From Doris montereyensis (taxonomy: Eukaryota > Mollusca > Gastropoda > Nudibranchia > Dorididae), in the NCBI GenBank assembly GCA_037039925.1, contig JAXRKP010000416.1, positions 182,501 through 246,500 of the forward strand: a stretch of 64,000 nucleotides of DNA. The letters are read 5' to 3'. Below are positions 1 to 11,291 of this stretch, piece by piece. The notes below the pieces were generated by a model. That model was not told where the DNA came from. It saw nothing but the letters and a program-made list of their open reading frames with translations, and did no database searches. The stretch's first letter is position 1. Every line of letters begins with the position of its first letter. The position numbers were made by a program, and so were the translations under genes.

Positions 1-459
1 ACTGAGGGCCGCATTAAAAATAGAATTCAAACCATTTTGAAGCTGTGTTCTAAAATGACTGCAGCAGACATGCTTCGCTTCCTTGGAAAGCTATGACTTC
101 TTCGCCCTTGCTGAACCTCTAGCCCTCCTGGGACTAACACGTCGTCATTTGACTGGCCTAGATCAGTTTGACAACCCCCACAGTCCATGGTATCTAATGC
201 TGTAGTTATTGCCTTAGAAAACTTTAAATCTCCAGGTAAGGGAGACAAGTGCCTTTGTCACAAGATGGTTAGCGAATCTGTGTACCATGTTGTAAAGACC
301 TCACACCAAAACAGCTTAAATTAAAAGTAGAGAAGATTGTCAAAACTGCAAGAAAGTATAAGAATAATCAGAATTTCATTGACACTTTGTTAGCCTCCCC
401 ATTTTTATCCACTTCCCCACCAAGCATCCCTTTAGAAAACGCTGTAGAGGATAGACAAA
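1..459. other. Leading 459 bp, no confident gene
   Basis: The first 114 bases read through on the plus strand as a short basic frame that then hits a stop. Reading frames on both strands are short and I recognise no domain. Because a coiled-coil segment and a hAT-like core of one element follow on the plus strand, this may be the decayed N-terminal part of that element, cut by the window edge. That is inference from position only. Confidence 0.3.
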
Positions 460-2510
460 ATGCCATACCTAAACCTAAAAGGGAAGTACAGACCCAGTTG
501 TCCAAAACTGAAGCTTCAGAAACTAATAATAAGCTTAAAGCAGTTGCAACTTAAAGTTGATGTCCTTACTGAAGAATTGAAAGCTAATCTTAACAGTTTT
601 GAGGCTATGAAGAGAAACATTACTGAATTACAAAATACAGAAAAAAAGCAAATAAGAAACTAAGAACGCAAAATGTAAAATTGCAAAACAAAATAAACTA
701 AGATAATATAAAAATAACGCTAAAATAAGAAATGAAATAGCCTGTTTGGAAAATAAAGTAGATCAATTGGGGAAAAAAATTTGCAAGAGCTCAGAAATCA
801 GAAACAAAGAAAATTTAGCCAAAATTAAAATGAAAAATCAACAATGAACAATCAGAAAAATGTAAGTAAGGCAAACTTTAGTGAATTAAATGATTTTTTA
901 GTCATTGATGATGATGTGATAGGCATGAGTCTGATGAGATTTAACTTTCTGCTGAAGAATCATCAAATAAATTTTAACTAAATGTAAGACTAACATACAT
1001 GGCCCTACAAGTACAAGGAATTGCAGATATTCCTGTTGGCAAATGCAGTAAAGTTGTAGATATAGTTAGTGAACACCGTCACGATAAAAAAAAACTTACA
1101 AACCTGCCAAGCACTTCAAGTGTTTTGAATATGGCAGATGAAGGCCATCACATTGCGAAGCAACAGGTCGCATACCAGATGCTTAATTGCGAGCAATTCA
1201 CTTTTGCATCAGATGGCACTAGTCGTCAGAAACAACATTATGTGGAGCGACATATTGTTCTAGAAGATGGCTCACACCTTAGTTTAGGTTTTAACGAACT
1301 GGCTACTGATGACGCAAACTCTCTTTTAGAACAATCAGTGGAAATCTTAGAAGAGATTACAGAAGTACATTGCTCTCCTAATGATAATTTGGATAGGGAT
1401 GCTATTTTTATCCAAATCTTACGAAAGATGAAGGCACTGATGTCTGATCGGGCTGCAAACATGAAATGTTTTGATATGGCCTTTCATGAATTAAAAAGAA
1501 AAATTGGGGACTGATGATGCCAGTACGATTTTCCTTTTTTTGCAATGGACATTTCTTGTTAGGTCTGTCCACAGCGGTAGAGAAAGTTGCTGCCGAGATA
1601 GTCTGAAATGTCAGAATCTGGGACATCCTTCTGTGGACCATTTCTGTTTTTTGACCAGAAGGCCAGCATGTCACTCATCCGATGTGCTGTTGACATTTGT
1701 GGCCCTCGAGGTGATGAGAAAAATGGTTGCCGTCAACAGTGGCTTGCTTATTGTCAAAAAATGAGCTTGAAATCTTTATTTTGTAGCCTTAGAAGTAACA
1801 GGTTCAATAATGTTTTTAAAATGCTTTCGCTTTGGTTGAAGTTGAACATAAAGATCACATTATTGACTTTTTGGTTTTTAGACAACTTTTGCACCATTGC
1901 AAACAAAAAAGTGATGGCTGTGCGCTCTGCTCTTGATAATTATAAAATTGTTTCTTCTGTTTTATCAATTACCGTAAACAGTATCCTCACAGGGCCATAT
2001 TGGAATCTCATGAACAGTCAAAAGCCTTACTCTGCGTTTCCTTTGTATGTTCAACAGATTAGTTCTGCTTTATCAGAGTGGGCATCTTTATCTGACCCTG
2101 AGGATTTACTCCGACTCAGACTAGTCAGACCCTGTATAAGTGAAGTTGAATTTTCTTCACAAACAATGAATAACTCTTTTGTAGAATCGAGGGCATTTTG
2201 TGCTGAAAATTTTCGTAAGAGTTTTACCTCAATTGCTGAGGAGATGAGTGTTGTCCTCAGGAGACAATTATGTGAATTTTTGGGCGATGGCATTTGTGCT
2301 GGAGATGTTTCCCTTGGATGTTAGATAAATGTCCATTAACACATCTGACAGGCGAGCGTCTCTTTGGAGACTTTGATTATGATGTTTGTGAAAAAAAAGA
2401 CGACATTGTTCAACTCATCATCGTTCCACTATTAATATGTGGAGGCATAATGACACCCTGGCATGGCTAATGAAGAAAAGTAAAGGAGAATTGAGAGTTA
2501 TGCCCCTTAG
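460..2510 (+). pseudogene. Divergent hAT-like transposase, copy A ('CNAHFLL' family)
   Basis: Broken plus-strand transposase-like gene in several frames: a lysine/leucine-rich coiled-coil segment (460-663), a core (999-1514), then 1608-2324 and a tail to about 2510. hAT-type landmarks appear in order: an Asp in ASDGTSRQK (about 1210), a second in LMSDRA (about 1440), a C-x2-H near 1543 (FCNGHFLLG after a frameshift), GPRGDEKNGCR (about 1705), and a C-terminal LTGERLFGD (about 2345) resembling the hAT dimerisation signature. Copy B (26.06-27.9 kb) matches over the whole length and shows where the frameshifts are (near 1514, 1560, 1600, 1840 and 2390). Assignment to hAT rests on motif order; the family itself is, to my knowledge, unnamed. 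I see no terminal inverted repeats. Confidence 0.6.
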
Positions 2511-2608
2511 GCTGGGAATCTACTATAGTAAAATTGGAAAATCTCTGGGAACTTATGGGTTAATGTGTGAATAAGACCTTGAGAAGTTTAGTTTTTTTTT
2601 TTCACCAG

Positions 2609-3194
2609 GTTTGCAAATCCTGAAGTTGGTAGGCCAGCAATAGATGAGACCAACCAGGGGTGATCGACTGCCTTAAGAAAATTGTTGAATCAAACTTGGC
2701 TGGGACAGACAGTAGAAGGAGATGTGAGATCATCAGGACTGTGAGGACCCTAGATGACCTCAAAAGCAAAGTGGAGGATGAGGGCTACATCATCTCTCGT
2801 TCAGGTAAGTTTTTCTTTGGAAAATGTGATTCAGTCAAAACCATACACAAATTGTCAAATTTCAGATTCTATCACAGATTGCTTTGACTTATTCAAATGT
2901 AATTTTTTAGTCTTTAATTTGCTTCATTCAAAGTTTGAAAAAAATAATAAAATATAATAGAGGAAAATAAACAATGATAAAAATAAAAATATTTGAAATT
3001 CGTTAATAAATTGATATTGAAAAAAATCTCTCCCACAGGCTTATATTATCAGCTCCTGCCAAAGAATCCTAACAGTATTGATGGAAGAAGACACCATTCT
3101 TTGTTGAAAGTAAGGCTGCTGAGGCCTGAGAACAATCTCCTGAGCCATCCATCCAGACAGGGACTACTGTTTCCGGCTGCAGCTTATGATTCAG
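2609..3194 (+). pseudogene. Spliced fragment of an unidentified TE-like family ('LDDL...SRS...LLPKN')
   Basis: Two exon-like blocks. The first (2609-2804) follows a polypyrimidine tract and CAG, reads NPEVGRPAID then RRRCEIIRTVRTLDDL, and ends at a good donor (tcag|gtaagt). The second (3039-3194) begins after tcccacag, reads GLYYQLLPKNPNSIDGRRHH and ends at tcag|gtatat. Joined in phase they give ISRS-GLYYQLLP. A one-base frameshift near 2659 breaks exon 1. From memory, similar proteins with 'SRSxxYLRLLPR' and 'GKRHVxTVPVKL' are repeated in cnidarian and mollusc genomes and look transposase-like; I cannot name the superfamily. The usual downstream region with 'DDKARVPxG' is absent here. Confidence 0.45.
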
Positions 3195-3290
3195 GTATAT
3201 ATAGTATCATCAATATATTTAAAAACAATTTATTACTATTTAATATATTACAACATCCATTGATACTACTCTATTTTTCTCAATCTTTAG

Positions 3291-3891
3291 GATATCAAAG
3301 GATATGGCAAAAATGTGAGAAAGTGAGAGAGGGGGTTGAAAATCCCCCAAAAAGTGTGATATCATATTTGAACAGCCCCTTATGGAGGGGGCATCATACT
3401 CAAATTTGGAAAGATCAACACCTGTAGAGGCTGATCCTGTGCCGTTGACGAGAAAAAATACACCAAGGAGCAAACGCCAAAGGATAGACGAGGAATTCCT
3501 CGCAATAGAACGAGAAAAAATGGACAATTTTAAAAGGGCCTTTGAAAAGCAACAAATGCAGGATGAATGGGATTCGTTTTCCACTGCAATTTGTTGCGAT
3601 TTGTGCAAATTAAAGGACCCTCTTATCATCATGAGGGTGAAAGCCAATATAAACAAATGTGTGAACGATGCTGTGCTGGATCAGCTGTCCTTGGATACAA
3701 GAAATTCTGTGGAGGGCCAAACTCACAGAGGCAGTTCATCTTTCAATGAATACCAACCCCCTGTGAGCTACCAAGCAGGCCGCCCCAGTCAAAGCACACC
3801 TTCACAAATTATATCTGGTGATGCAGTTTTATCAGACCCAGTACCACCAAATTTAAAGCACACAATCAAAATTCTGTCAAATTGGTTTTGA
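3291..3891 (+). pseudogene. BESS/MADF-like coding fragment
   Basis: An acceptor-like tract (caatctttag) precedes an open stretch from 3291 (IWQKCEKVREG...), which shifts frame near 3385 and continues to a stop at 3889-3891. The second part is charged and includes DEWDSFSTAICCDLCKLKDP followed by IIMRVKANINKCVNDA. This has the spacing of a BESS motif (D-x2-F, L-x-KL, then an I-rich amphipathic helix). BESS is normally the C-terminal protein-interaction motif of MADF-BESS proteins, and MADF/Myb-like ORFs also accompany PIF/Harbinger transposons. The N-terminal MADF itself is not clear. It could be a decayed host gene or the second ORF of a Harbinger element. Joining it to the exons just upstream is possible by splice phase but unproven. 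Confidence 0.35.
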
Positions 3892-4030
3892 ATTACTTCA
3901 TGAATATACTCTTGTTTAAAAAGTTCATACATGTATTAAAGTCATTTTAATCTAAAAAGAAATTCTGTTAACAATTTCTTTGTGTCACGATTTTCACCAT
4001 ATACAAGTCAATGGTTCAATCAATATTCAA

Positions 4031-4263
4031 GTATCTATCTATCTATCTATCTGTCTATCTATCCGTCTATCTATCTGTCTGTCTGTATATCTATCCGTCT
4101 ATCTATCTGTCTGTCTGTCTATCCGTCTATCTATCTGTCTACCAGTCTGTCTGTCAATCTAACTATCCATCTATCTGTCTGTTTATCTGTTTGTCTATCT
4201 ATCTGTCTGTCTGTCCGTCCATCCTTCCATCTATCTATTTGATTATATCTATCTATCTATCTT
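4031..4263. repeat. (TATC)n/(TGTC)n tetranucleotide satellite
   Basis: About 230 bp of ctat/ctgt tetranucleotides with scattered ccgt variants. All three plus frames stay open, giving artefactual Leu-Ser-Ile/Val repeats. Confidence 0.95.
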
Positions 4264-4757
4264 AGTATCTCTGTCTTGTAAAATAAAATTACAAAGACCA
4301 ACCTTATTGTCAATGTAAGTCGCTCTTCAGGTGAAATTGGTTTTTTTTGTCCATAGGCTGCCTCCTGCTTTTCCAAGTCCTCCCTCAAAATATCTAAAAT
4401 AAAATAGCAGAGAACGTCTGAGGCAACATTCTATAATAAGAGCGAAATCTGTTGTCGTCTTCCTTTAAATCATCGCTGAGATGATGAAACTCCCCAAATA
4501 TTTCTCTTTGCGCATTTATTGGACGTCAACGTTTTGAAATATCGCAAATAAGGTGACAAGCAGCCCGTACAAAAGAAATTGTCTGGTGGTGGCCATTTTT
4601 AGCTTCAAGTTAGACAGAGGAATCACGCTAGTTTCCGCCTGCACAATGGCCACGCATTCATTTTTTATCGCTTCAAGCTGCATCCGCTAGGAAAAACTGG
4701 GTCATTTCTCGCTCGAACGTTGGCCACCAAAGTTCTCGCTCAAACGCTGGCCTCGGC
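4264..4757. other. Non-coding stretch with a diverged repeat unit
   Basis: No gene seen. About 4428-4560 is a diverged direct copy of about 4928-5080: both contain a version of cattct(a/g)taa-aag-ccgaaatct, a gatgatg core, ccc-aa-ttctct and tatcgcaaat-aggtgaa. A short degenerate tandem motif ctcgctc-aacg-tggcc occurs at about 4707 and 4735. Confidence 0.4.
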
Positions 4758-5229
4758 GTTTCTTCACGCTTCCGCTCAGAGCGACAAAAAAGGGCTAGGA
4801 CGAAACCTTGAACTGCTGGTTGTGTCAACACGTGTGTTCACAATTTTTTCAGTCTCTCAAAGAATTGCATAGATCCTCTATCTTTTTTAAGCTATGGATG
4901 CAGATAAAACTGCAGAATTTATTGGGAAAGCATTCTGTAACAAGACCGAAATCTTTCCTCCTCTTCTTTTAACTCACTTGCCAGATGATGGCATTCCCCG
5001 AAAGTTTCTCTCCTTGCATTGATGGGATGTACCGAGTATTGTCTGGCTTTACATAGAATGAATCTGTATCGCAAATATGGTGAACTTTCTAGTAGTCCAA
5101 ACACTAGACTATCTGTGCAATTCTTTGAGAGACTGAAAAATTGTGAACACACGTCTTGACACAATCAGCAATTCAAGGTTTCATCCTTGCCCTTTTTTTT
5201 TGTCGCTCTGAGAGGAAGCGTGAAGAAAC
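4758..5229. mobile_element. Inverted-repeat element (foldback/MITE-like)
   Basis: Positions 4758-4872 and 5117-5229 are inverted copies of each other over about 113 bp with few mismatches. The outer tips are gtttcttcacgc and gcgtgaagaaac; the inner ends contain agaattgc and gcaattct. The spacer is about 244 bp, carries a copy of the unit also seen at 4428-4560, and has no coding capacity. This fits a non-autonomous DNA transposon. I could not identify an unambiguous target-site duplication, so the superfamily is open. Confidence 0.6.
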
Positions 5230-5769
5230 ATCAGGACCTAACTGTATCGCTAACGCAAAGCGAGATAAAGCGAGATCCGCGCGAGAACTGCGCTTGATAT
5301 GCCACGCCGCAACAGAAACACCTATATTATTTAATCTCGCTCTCGCTCAATCCCGGCTCTCATGCTTCTGATGTGGCCTCACCCTAACTCCTAGAGATCA
5401 TACCATCCATGGCATCTTTGACACTTGAGATCACCCAACAATAGGGGTACAACTAAAGGTGCAACATGAAATTATCGGGTAAAGAGCTACCTTTGTTTTT
5501 AGTAATTAAAATAGTGTACTCCTTATGCAAATCAGCTTGCAAAAAAAGTAAACTATTCCACTATCGCACCATTTTGTGACGCTGAAATGGCATCAAGCCA
5601 CGCTGCATGTGTTCTTTCGTCCTTGGGTTTGAGTCTATCCTATCTATTATCGTAATTAATAATCATTCATTTCATCAGTCCATCCCAAGCTGTCTTATTG
5701 TGCAGACCTAGGCCCCCTAGGCCAGACAAATTTTCTAGCTTGCTGTAGGCTAGCTTCATACTTCAAATT
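5230..5769. other. No gene seen
   Basis: The sequence includes clusters of gcgaga/tctcgc on opposite strands (5260-5350) and the palindrome-like cctaggccccctagg near 5708. No protein family is recognisable on either strand. Confidence 0.4.
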
Positions 5770-5979
5770 GATCAGAATTCTACATTGTGATTACCGGTAC
5801 TAGAGATCTTAAAGGATATAACTTGTGTGCTTATAAGTATAATCTTGCCGTCAACTACAGTGTTTTTTGTTTGCTGATCAGAATTCTACATTGTGATTAC
5901 CGGTACTAGAGATCTTAAAGGATATAACTTGTGTGCTTATAAGTATAATCTTGCCGTCAACTAGTGTTTTTTGTTCGCT
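5770..5979. repeat. 106-bp tandem duplication
   Basis: The unit starting gatcagaattctacattgtg at 5770 is repeated at 5876. The two copies are nearly identical, differing by a 2-base deletion (actacagtg versus actagtg) and one substitution near the end. It lies immediately upstream of the start codon of the hAT-like gene at 5984 and so duplicates its putative leader or promoter. Near identity means the duplication is recent. Confidence 0.9.
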
Positions 5980-5983
5980 TACA

Positions 5984-7533
5984 ATGCCCAAGGAAGACCA
6001 GAAATACCGATCCGAGCAGTATCGCCCTGAATGGGAGAAAGAAGATTGGGCGCAAGGATGGCTGTCACGTTCAAAATTAGACACGTCTAAAGCATTTTGC
6101 ACATGGAAACAACCCCAGGAAAATCCGAGCTTATGAAGCATGTTCAAACAACTGTGCACAAGCAAACCTCTAAAACTCTCGTTAATAACACACAGCCACT
6201 CTCAAACTTTTCATTTGGCAAAAGCGTCGCTTCAATCAAGGCAGAAATTAACATCGTCGCGATGATTGCAAGGAAAAATCTTAGTTTCAAGCTTCTAGAT
6301 TATTGACGGTAACTCTGCATGGCATCGACAACGACTCCAAAACCATCCGAGATATTAATGCAACAGAACAAAAGGCACGTACATCATTGGAGAATGCCTC
6401 TCTACTTATGCGCATGAACAGCTAGTTAAAAAGCTACAGGAATCTGGTTCATTTTCCATTTTGTGTGACAAGGCAACCGACATCAGCATGAACAAGATTT
6501 TTTGCGTTAACGTCAGGTTCTTGGATGCATCCATCCAGCAACCAACCACGTTGTTGTACAAACTACTGCCAATAGAAAAGGGAAATGCCGAGGATTGTTT
6601 GCTGCATTGGAAGAGGCTTTTGAAGGAGACAGTCTGGAGTGGAATATGGTCGTGGGATATGCGTCTGTCGGAGAAAACCTAATGCAAGGAACAAATGATT
6701 CTGTGCTCACCCGCATCATAGAGGCTTCGCCAGGGATTTTCATTCTAAAATGTTTCTGTCACAGCATCCATCTTGTAGCCGGACATGCAAGTAAACATTT
6801 GTCGGCCACAGCAGATCAACTCATCCATGATATATAACTATTTCAAACTGTCTCCCAACAGACAAGAAGCAGTTTTAGAATTCCTAAAGTTCGTAAACGT
6901 AGATCCCCACAAAATCCTGAAGCCTTGCCAAACAAGATGGTTGTCCGCCAATCAGTGTGTGAATAGAGTTTTGGAGCAGTGGCAAGCCCTTGAATTGTAC
7001 TTTACAGCAGAATGTGTCGAAGCCAAGACACCTGCAGCTGGCAGAATTTTGCAAGCTCTCCGCGCCCCTTACATCAAGGCAACTCTAGAGTTCAGTTCAT
7101 TTGTGCTCAGAGACCTATGTGGACTCAATGTCATGCTGCAGTCCAACAAATTTGTACTTCATAAACTTGTTTCAGAGACTGAAAGGATCACCAAAATGTT
7201 CTGCAGTAACTTTCGACAGTTGCCTCAGACGTGTAGCCTTCAACAAATCAAGGTAGATGATGAAACGCGCTGGCTTTCACTTGAGAAATGAGAGTGTATA
7301 TCCTGGAATACTGGCCACAGAAACCATTGAGAAGATGAAGCCTCACGAGAAAGAAAGTTTCTTCATCCGAAGCAGAAACTGGTACAAGGAAGCTGAAGCC
7401 TCATGAGAAAGAAAGTTTCCTCATCCGATGCAGAAACTGGTACAAGGAAGCTATCAAACAGATTGAACAGAGAATCGATTTGTCCAACGACCTGTACCAG
7501 GCCATGAGAGACATTGACCCCAAAAAGTTTTAG
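5984..7533 (+). pseudogene. ZBED5/KIAA1586-like hAT transposase, broken
   Basis: The start at 5984 (MPKEDQKYRSEQY) opens a BED-finger-like N-terminus. Successive frames give FSILCDKATDISMNK (first catalytic Asp region, about 6460), GYASVGENLMQGTNDSV (about 6657), LKCFCHSIHLVAGHAS (C-x2-H, about 6750), PCQTRWLSAN (about 6930) and a tail ending at a stop at 7531-7533. The family is a host-like or domesticated group of hAT transposases. The position of the second catalytic Asp, normally in 'ASDGA', reads ASVGE here, so it is a Val. Frameshifts near 6160, 6300, 6600 and 6835, plus a 58-bp tandem duplication at 7337-7452, confirm loss of function. The element may continue in another frame up to the retrotransposon at about 7630. 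Confidence 0.7.
7337..7452 (+). repeat. 58-bp tandem duplication in hAT pseudogene
   Basis: Two near-identical 58-bp units start at 7337 and 7395 (gaagcctca-gagaaagaaag...). Since 58 is not a multiple of 3, the duplication shifts the frame of the transposase remnant. Confidence 0.9.
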
Positions 7534-7785
7534 GACGGCAGGGCAAATCCAAAATCTGCAGGTATCATGTGCAGAAAACTTCCAAAGTTCACCAAAGACC
7601 AAACGACACATCTTCAAGACATTGACCCGTCGATACCTACCTTGACGTGGTGGAAGGGCTTAAGGACCCGTAAATTACGAGTCCAACAAAACGGTATCAC
7701 AACAAAGGCGCCCAAAATCAGCATGGATATGTGCCGAGGTCTCATACCAAAGCACACATCACAGCTGCGATAGACTACTGGTAGG

Positions 7786-8103
7786 GGAGCCAAGAGTAAT
7801 TGCCCTTACAGTTAGGCAAAAAACCACGTCTCTTGCCAAGTGCCCGGGAGCCGAAACAGACCGCACCCAAACGACCGATGTCATAGGGACGAACACCCTG
7901 TGGCGTTGGGTGCCAAAAACAATGGTCTCAGTCCTCCAAGACCCAGGTAACAGGCCTGGGGACGGAAGGCTGGAAAAAGCAGCCCAGAGAACGGAAGAAG
8001 AGGTATTCGTTGGCTTGGTCTGGACTGGATCGTCATATCCGTCTGGGCTACAGCTAAACGAAAAGCTCACACTAGGTTTATGTGGTGGCGTTAGACCATC
8101 GTA
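7786..8103 (+). pseudogene. ORF1-like or 5' region of the retrotransposon
   Basis: Plus-strand frame reading VGEPRVIALTVRQK, then CPGAETDRTQTTDVIGTN and a block RPGDGRLEKAAQRTEEEVF. The corresponding stretch in copy RTB (about 44640-45060) preserves the same reading with small indels, so it is probably coding. No CCHC knuckle or other ORF1 domain is recognisable, so the function (RNA binding is usual for ORF1) is only inferred from position. Continuation from 8104 to 8700 is in mixed frames. Confidence 0.4.
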
Positions 8104-8704
8104 AAAACCGAATCCTAGCAGAACTGGTACATGCTGCCGTCCCTCTTGGTTGCGATGCCCAGACGGACGCCCTGTGCCTGGAACCGGAGAGTAGTGATGG
8201 GTCTTACCTAAGCACTATATGAAAGTTTCAGACACAGACATAACGTTGGGCTGGGCAACCGTAGCTGCCCCCGTGCCCACGTGGCCCTCCGTGCATGGAG
8301 CCACGTGGCGCCTCCAAGTGAGCATGGGCGTGTAACAATCCTCAGGAAAAATCACACGTATCCTGAGCGTGCATGGAGCAAGGGCCATTCAGAGACCAGG
8401 GCTCAAAAGATGTGATTTCAGCGAAAAAATCCAAGTCCTGAGGACAGCGGCGGTGAATCTTGCTGATCAGGAAGCAACACGAGTTCCGAACCACTAGGAG
8501 GCTCGGCCCACAACATGGACAACGTCTTGCAGCAGGCGAATAATTTTTCGGAGGCCACTATCTTAACAAGCAGCTCGGATACTGCTGACAACGTCTTGCC
8601 CACTTTCGTTACACAGAAGACATCGTATCCGAGGCCCCGGACACCACATGGACAGGCACCGGAGGCCACTAAGGAGACCAGGTCCTTTAAGCTCAGCTTT
8701 GCGA

Positions 8705-9345
8705 ATGCTGCAGCTTAACGTCAAAGGAGTAGTCCCGAGAACCATCGAGCTGGCGAAAGTCCTTGCTGATGGTAAGGTCCACGTCACATTACTGCAAGAG
8801 ACCCTACACGGTAAGCGTAGGGTCAGAGTAGCTGGGTACACGGCCCACAAGTGTGACTGCACTGACTGCAGAGGAGTAGTCCTTCTCGTGAGAAACGGGA
8901 TAACTGCTCAAGTCAAGCACGAAAGACACGGTGGGACCGATATCCAAAAGGTGGTGATAGTATTCGAGGGTGATGAGTATAACATTTGGAATGTTTACAA
9001 CTCACCCAAGAGTGCTATGCGGTTAGAGTTGCCGAATGGACCAAACTACCGGCGGACGATCGTGGCCGGTGACTTCAACGGACGTTCCCGTGGTGGGGGT
9101 ACTCCGATAGAAATAATATCGGGAACGACATCGAGGCACTTTGTGACTCGACCGACCTGGTAATGTTGCAGACGGCTGAAACTCCGGCCACTTTATTACA
9201 CACCAGGCATGGTACGGAGTCTAGCCCGACCTCTCACTCTTGTCGTCGGATCTGTCTGATGAGCTGAATGTCCTCGGACGTCGGCAGTGACCACTTGCCG
9301 AGCCTGCTGACTATCAAGGTAGAACGCGGGACCTCGAAACCCTGG
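8705..9345 (+). pseudogene. APE-type endonuclease domain of RT1
   Basis: From the Met at 8705 (MLQLNVKGVVPRTIELAKVL) the frame carries VTLLQETLHGKRRVR and TIVAGDFNGRS, the LLQE and GDFN blocks of exonuclease/endonuclease/phosphatase-fold LINE endonucleases. After a frameshift near 9090 the frame continues with SPWWG, ending in GSDHLPSLLTIKVE (about 9282-9325), the conserved (S)DH-x-P catalytic block. The enzyme nicks target DNA to prime reverse transcription. Copies RTA (44142-44493), RTB (45440-46060) and RTC (47206-47307) carry parts of the same domain. Confidence 0.8.
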
Positions 9346-9355
9346 CCCAAACAGA

Positions 9356-11239
9356 TCTGGCGGTATCGAAAGCCAATTGGGACCTATACCGCTACACAGC
9401 GGATAGGGAAATGGATCAGGTCTTTTTCAGCAATAACGTCGATGAGGATTATACAAAGATCAAAGAAGCAATCCTCAAAGCAGCGCAAAAGGCAATTCCA
9501 AGGGTGGATACACACGTTATTCACCCTTTTGGACCGAAAAAATTGCCCAGGTCGTGAAAGAAAGGCAAAAGCGCACACAAGGGTGACACGGCACCCTGAT
9601 GAGACTCATAGAAGGAAGTACAATCGGCTCAGTGCTGAGGCAAAGCTTCTCATACGGGAGGAAAAGCGGAAGCACTGGGTTGAGAGATGCGAAGGGCTTG
9701 ACCTGGGGAAGGACACACGCGGGGTGTGGAAGCTGCTAGACCAGCTGAAAGGGCTCGACCACGTGCGTAACCCGACTCCATTGAAGATGGAGAATGGCAA
9801 TCTTGCCTTTTCTGATGCAAAAAAAGCCAAAACCCTCAATAGGCATTTTGCACGGGTTAACAAGGCCGGGCCCAGGGAAGCTGGAATACGCAGCGAACGC
9901 AGGGGGCTAGAATGGGAAGCGAACGAGAGGAGTGGCGATGGATTCGCATGTGCTCTGACCCTACAGGAGTTGGACAGGGCAATCAATCGAGCCAATGTCC
10001 GTAGGCGCCGGTAACGACCAAATCTCTAATGAGATGCTGAAGCATCTGGGACTATCGGCACAGCAAAAGCTGCTAGGTTTCTTCAACGAGACTTGGCGAA
10101 AGGGAGCGATCCCCAAGGAATGGAAGGTTGCAATCGTCACTGCAATCCCAAAAAAGGGTAAAGATCCCACAGAACCACAGAGCTACAGGCCCATCTCGCT
10201 CACATCTTGCGTTAGCAAGGTTGCTGAGCGAATGGTGAATGATCGCCTGTACAGTTATCTGGAGCTTAGGGGATACTATCCCAAGACCAAGCGGGTTTCC
10301 AAAGAGGAATGCGACCGGAGGACCAAATTCTCAGAATGATGCAAAATGTCACCGATCACCTTCGCAAGAGGGTAGACTCGGTGGCAGTGATCGTGGACCT
10401 CAAACAAGCGTATGATCGCGTTTGGAGGTCGGGCCTGTTGTTAAAAATGCTCAGAGTAGGTGTAGGTGGGCACCTCTACTTTTGGATTCGTGATTTCCTG
10501 GCGGCGCGGGTGATCCGAACCAGAAGCGGTGCCGCCCTGTCCGGTGGCCTAACCCTAGAGGAGGGTCTACCGCAAGGCTCAGCACTGAGCTGCACCTTAT
10601 TTCTAGTGTTTATTAATGATGTTGCCCAGAACGTAGCTGGCAACGTGACCATGTACGCCGATGACATGGTCATTTGGTGTCAGGGAAAGAACGTAGAGGA
10701 TGCGGCCCAAAAGTTGCAAAATGATCTCAATGTGCTGAGCTCTTACTGTGACCTCTGGAGGGTCCAGGTGAATCAGGATAAGACGGTGTATACCACCTTC
10801 ACATACTCACCGATTCGCCGAAAAAGGAGCTCAATTTGAGATACCGCGGTCAGGGATTGAAAAAGGACGATGCACCCACCTACCTGGGTGTTAAGCTCGA
10901 CCCAAGACTCTCGCTAAAGACACATTTGGAGGAACTGGCCGATAAGATGTCCTCGAGGCTGAACGTGTTGAAGAAGTTGGCCAATACCCGCTGGGGCGCT
11001 GGCTTCGATGTCCTGAAAACACTCTACGTGGGACACATCAGAGCCGTCGCGGAATATGCCATGCCCGTCCTCCCTTTCGTGGCCCATACGAACCTCCGAC
11101 CCCTCGAGCAAGTCCACAACCGGGCCTTGCGTTTTATATGTGGTGGAATGAGATCCTCACCGACAAGCGCTTGCCAAGTAATGACCGACATGGAACCGCT
11201 ATCGGTAAAAGGCGTGATTACTCGATACTTAACACTCTA
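9356..11239 (+). pseudogene. Reverse transcriptase domain of RT1
   Basis: The RT is spread over three frames. Recognisable blocks are TAIPKKGKDPTEPQSYRPIS (about 10140-10195, the SYRPISL block), AVIVDLKQAYDRVWRSGLL (about 10385, first catalytic Asp), GLPQGSALS (about 10565) and MYADDMVIW (about 10651, the YADD centre). These are followed by LQVN-type VQVNQDKTVY and a C-terminal THLEELADKMSSRLNVLKKL region. Frameshifts lie near 10005, 10300 and 10835. The N-terminal segment 9570-9995 is the linker between endonuclease and RT. Mutations make it inactive; the catalytic residues themselves remain. Confidence 0.85.
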
Positions 11240-11291
11240 GAAAGACTGCGACGATATCCACGGGGGATCGACGCAGAGACATGATCGAAGA

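Noticed and set aside
4011..4265. Three overlapping Leu-Ser-Ile-rich frames
   Set aside because: Tetranucleotide satellite translation.
9606..9995. Minus-strand frame, also present at 40320-40649
   Set aside because: Antisense of the retrotransposon linker; conserved only because the element is repeated.
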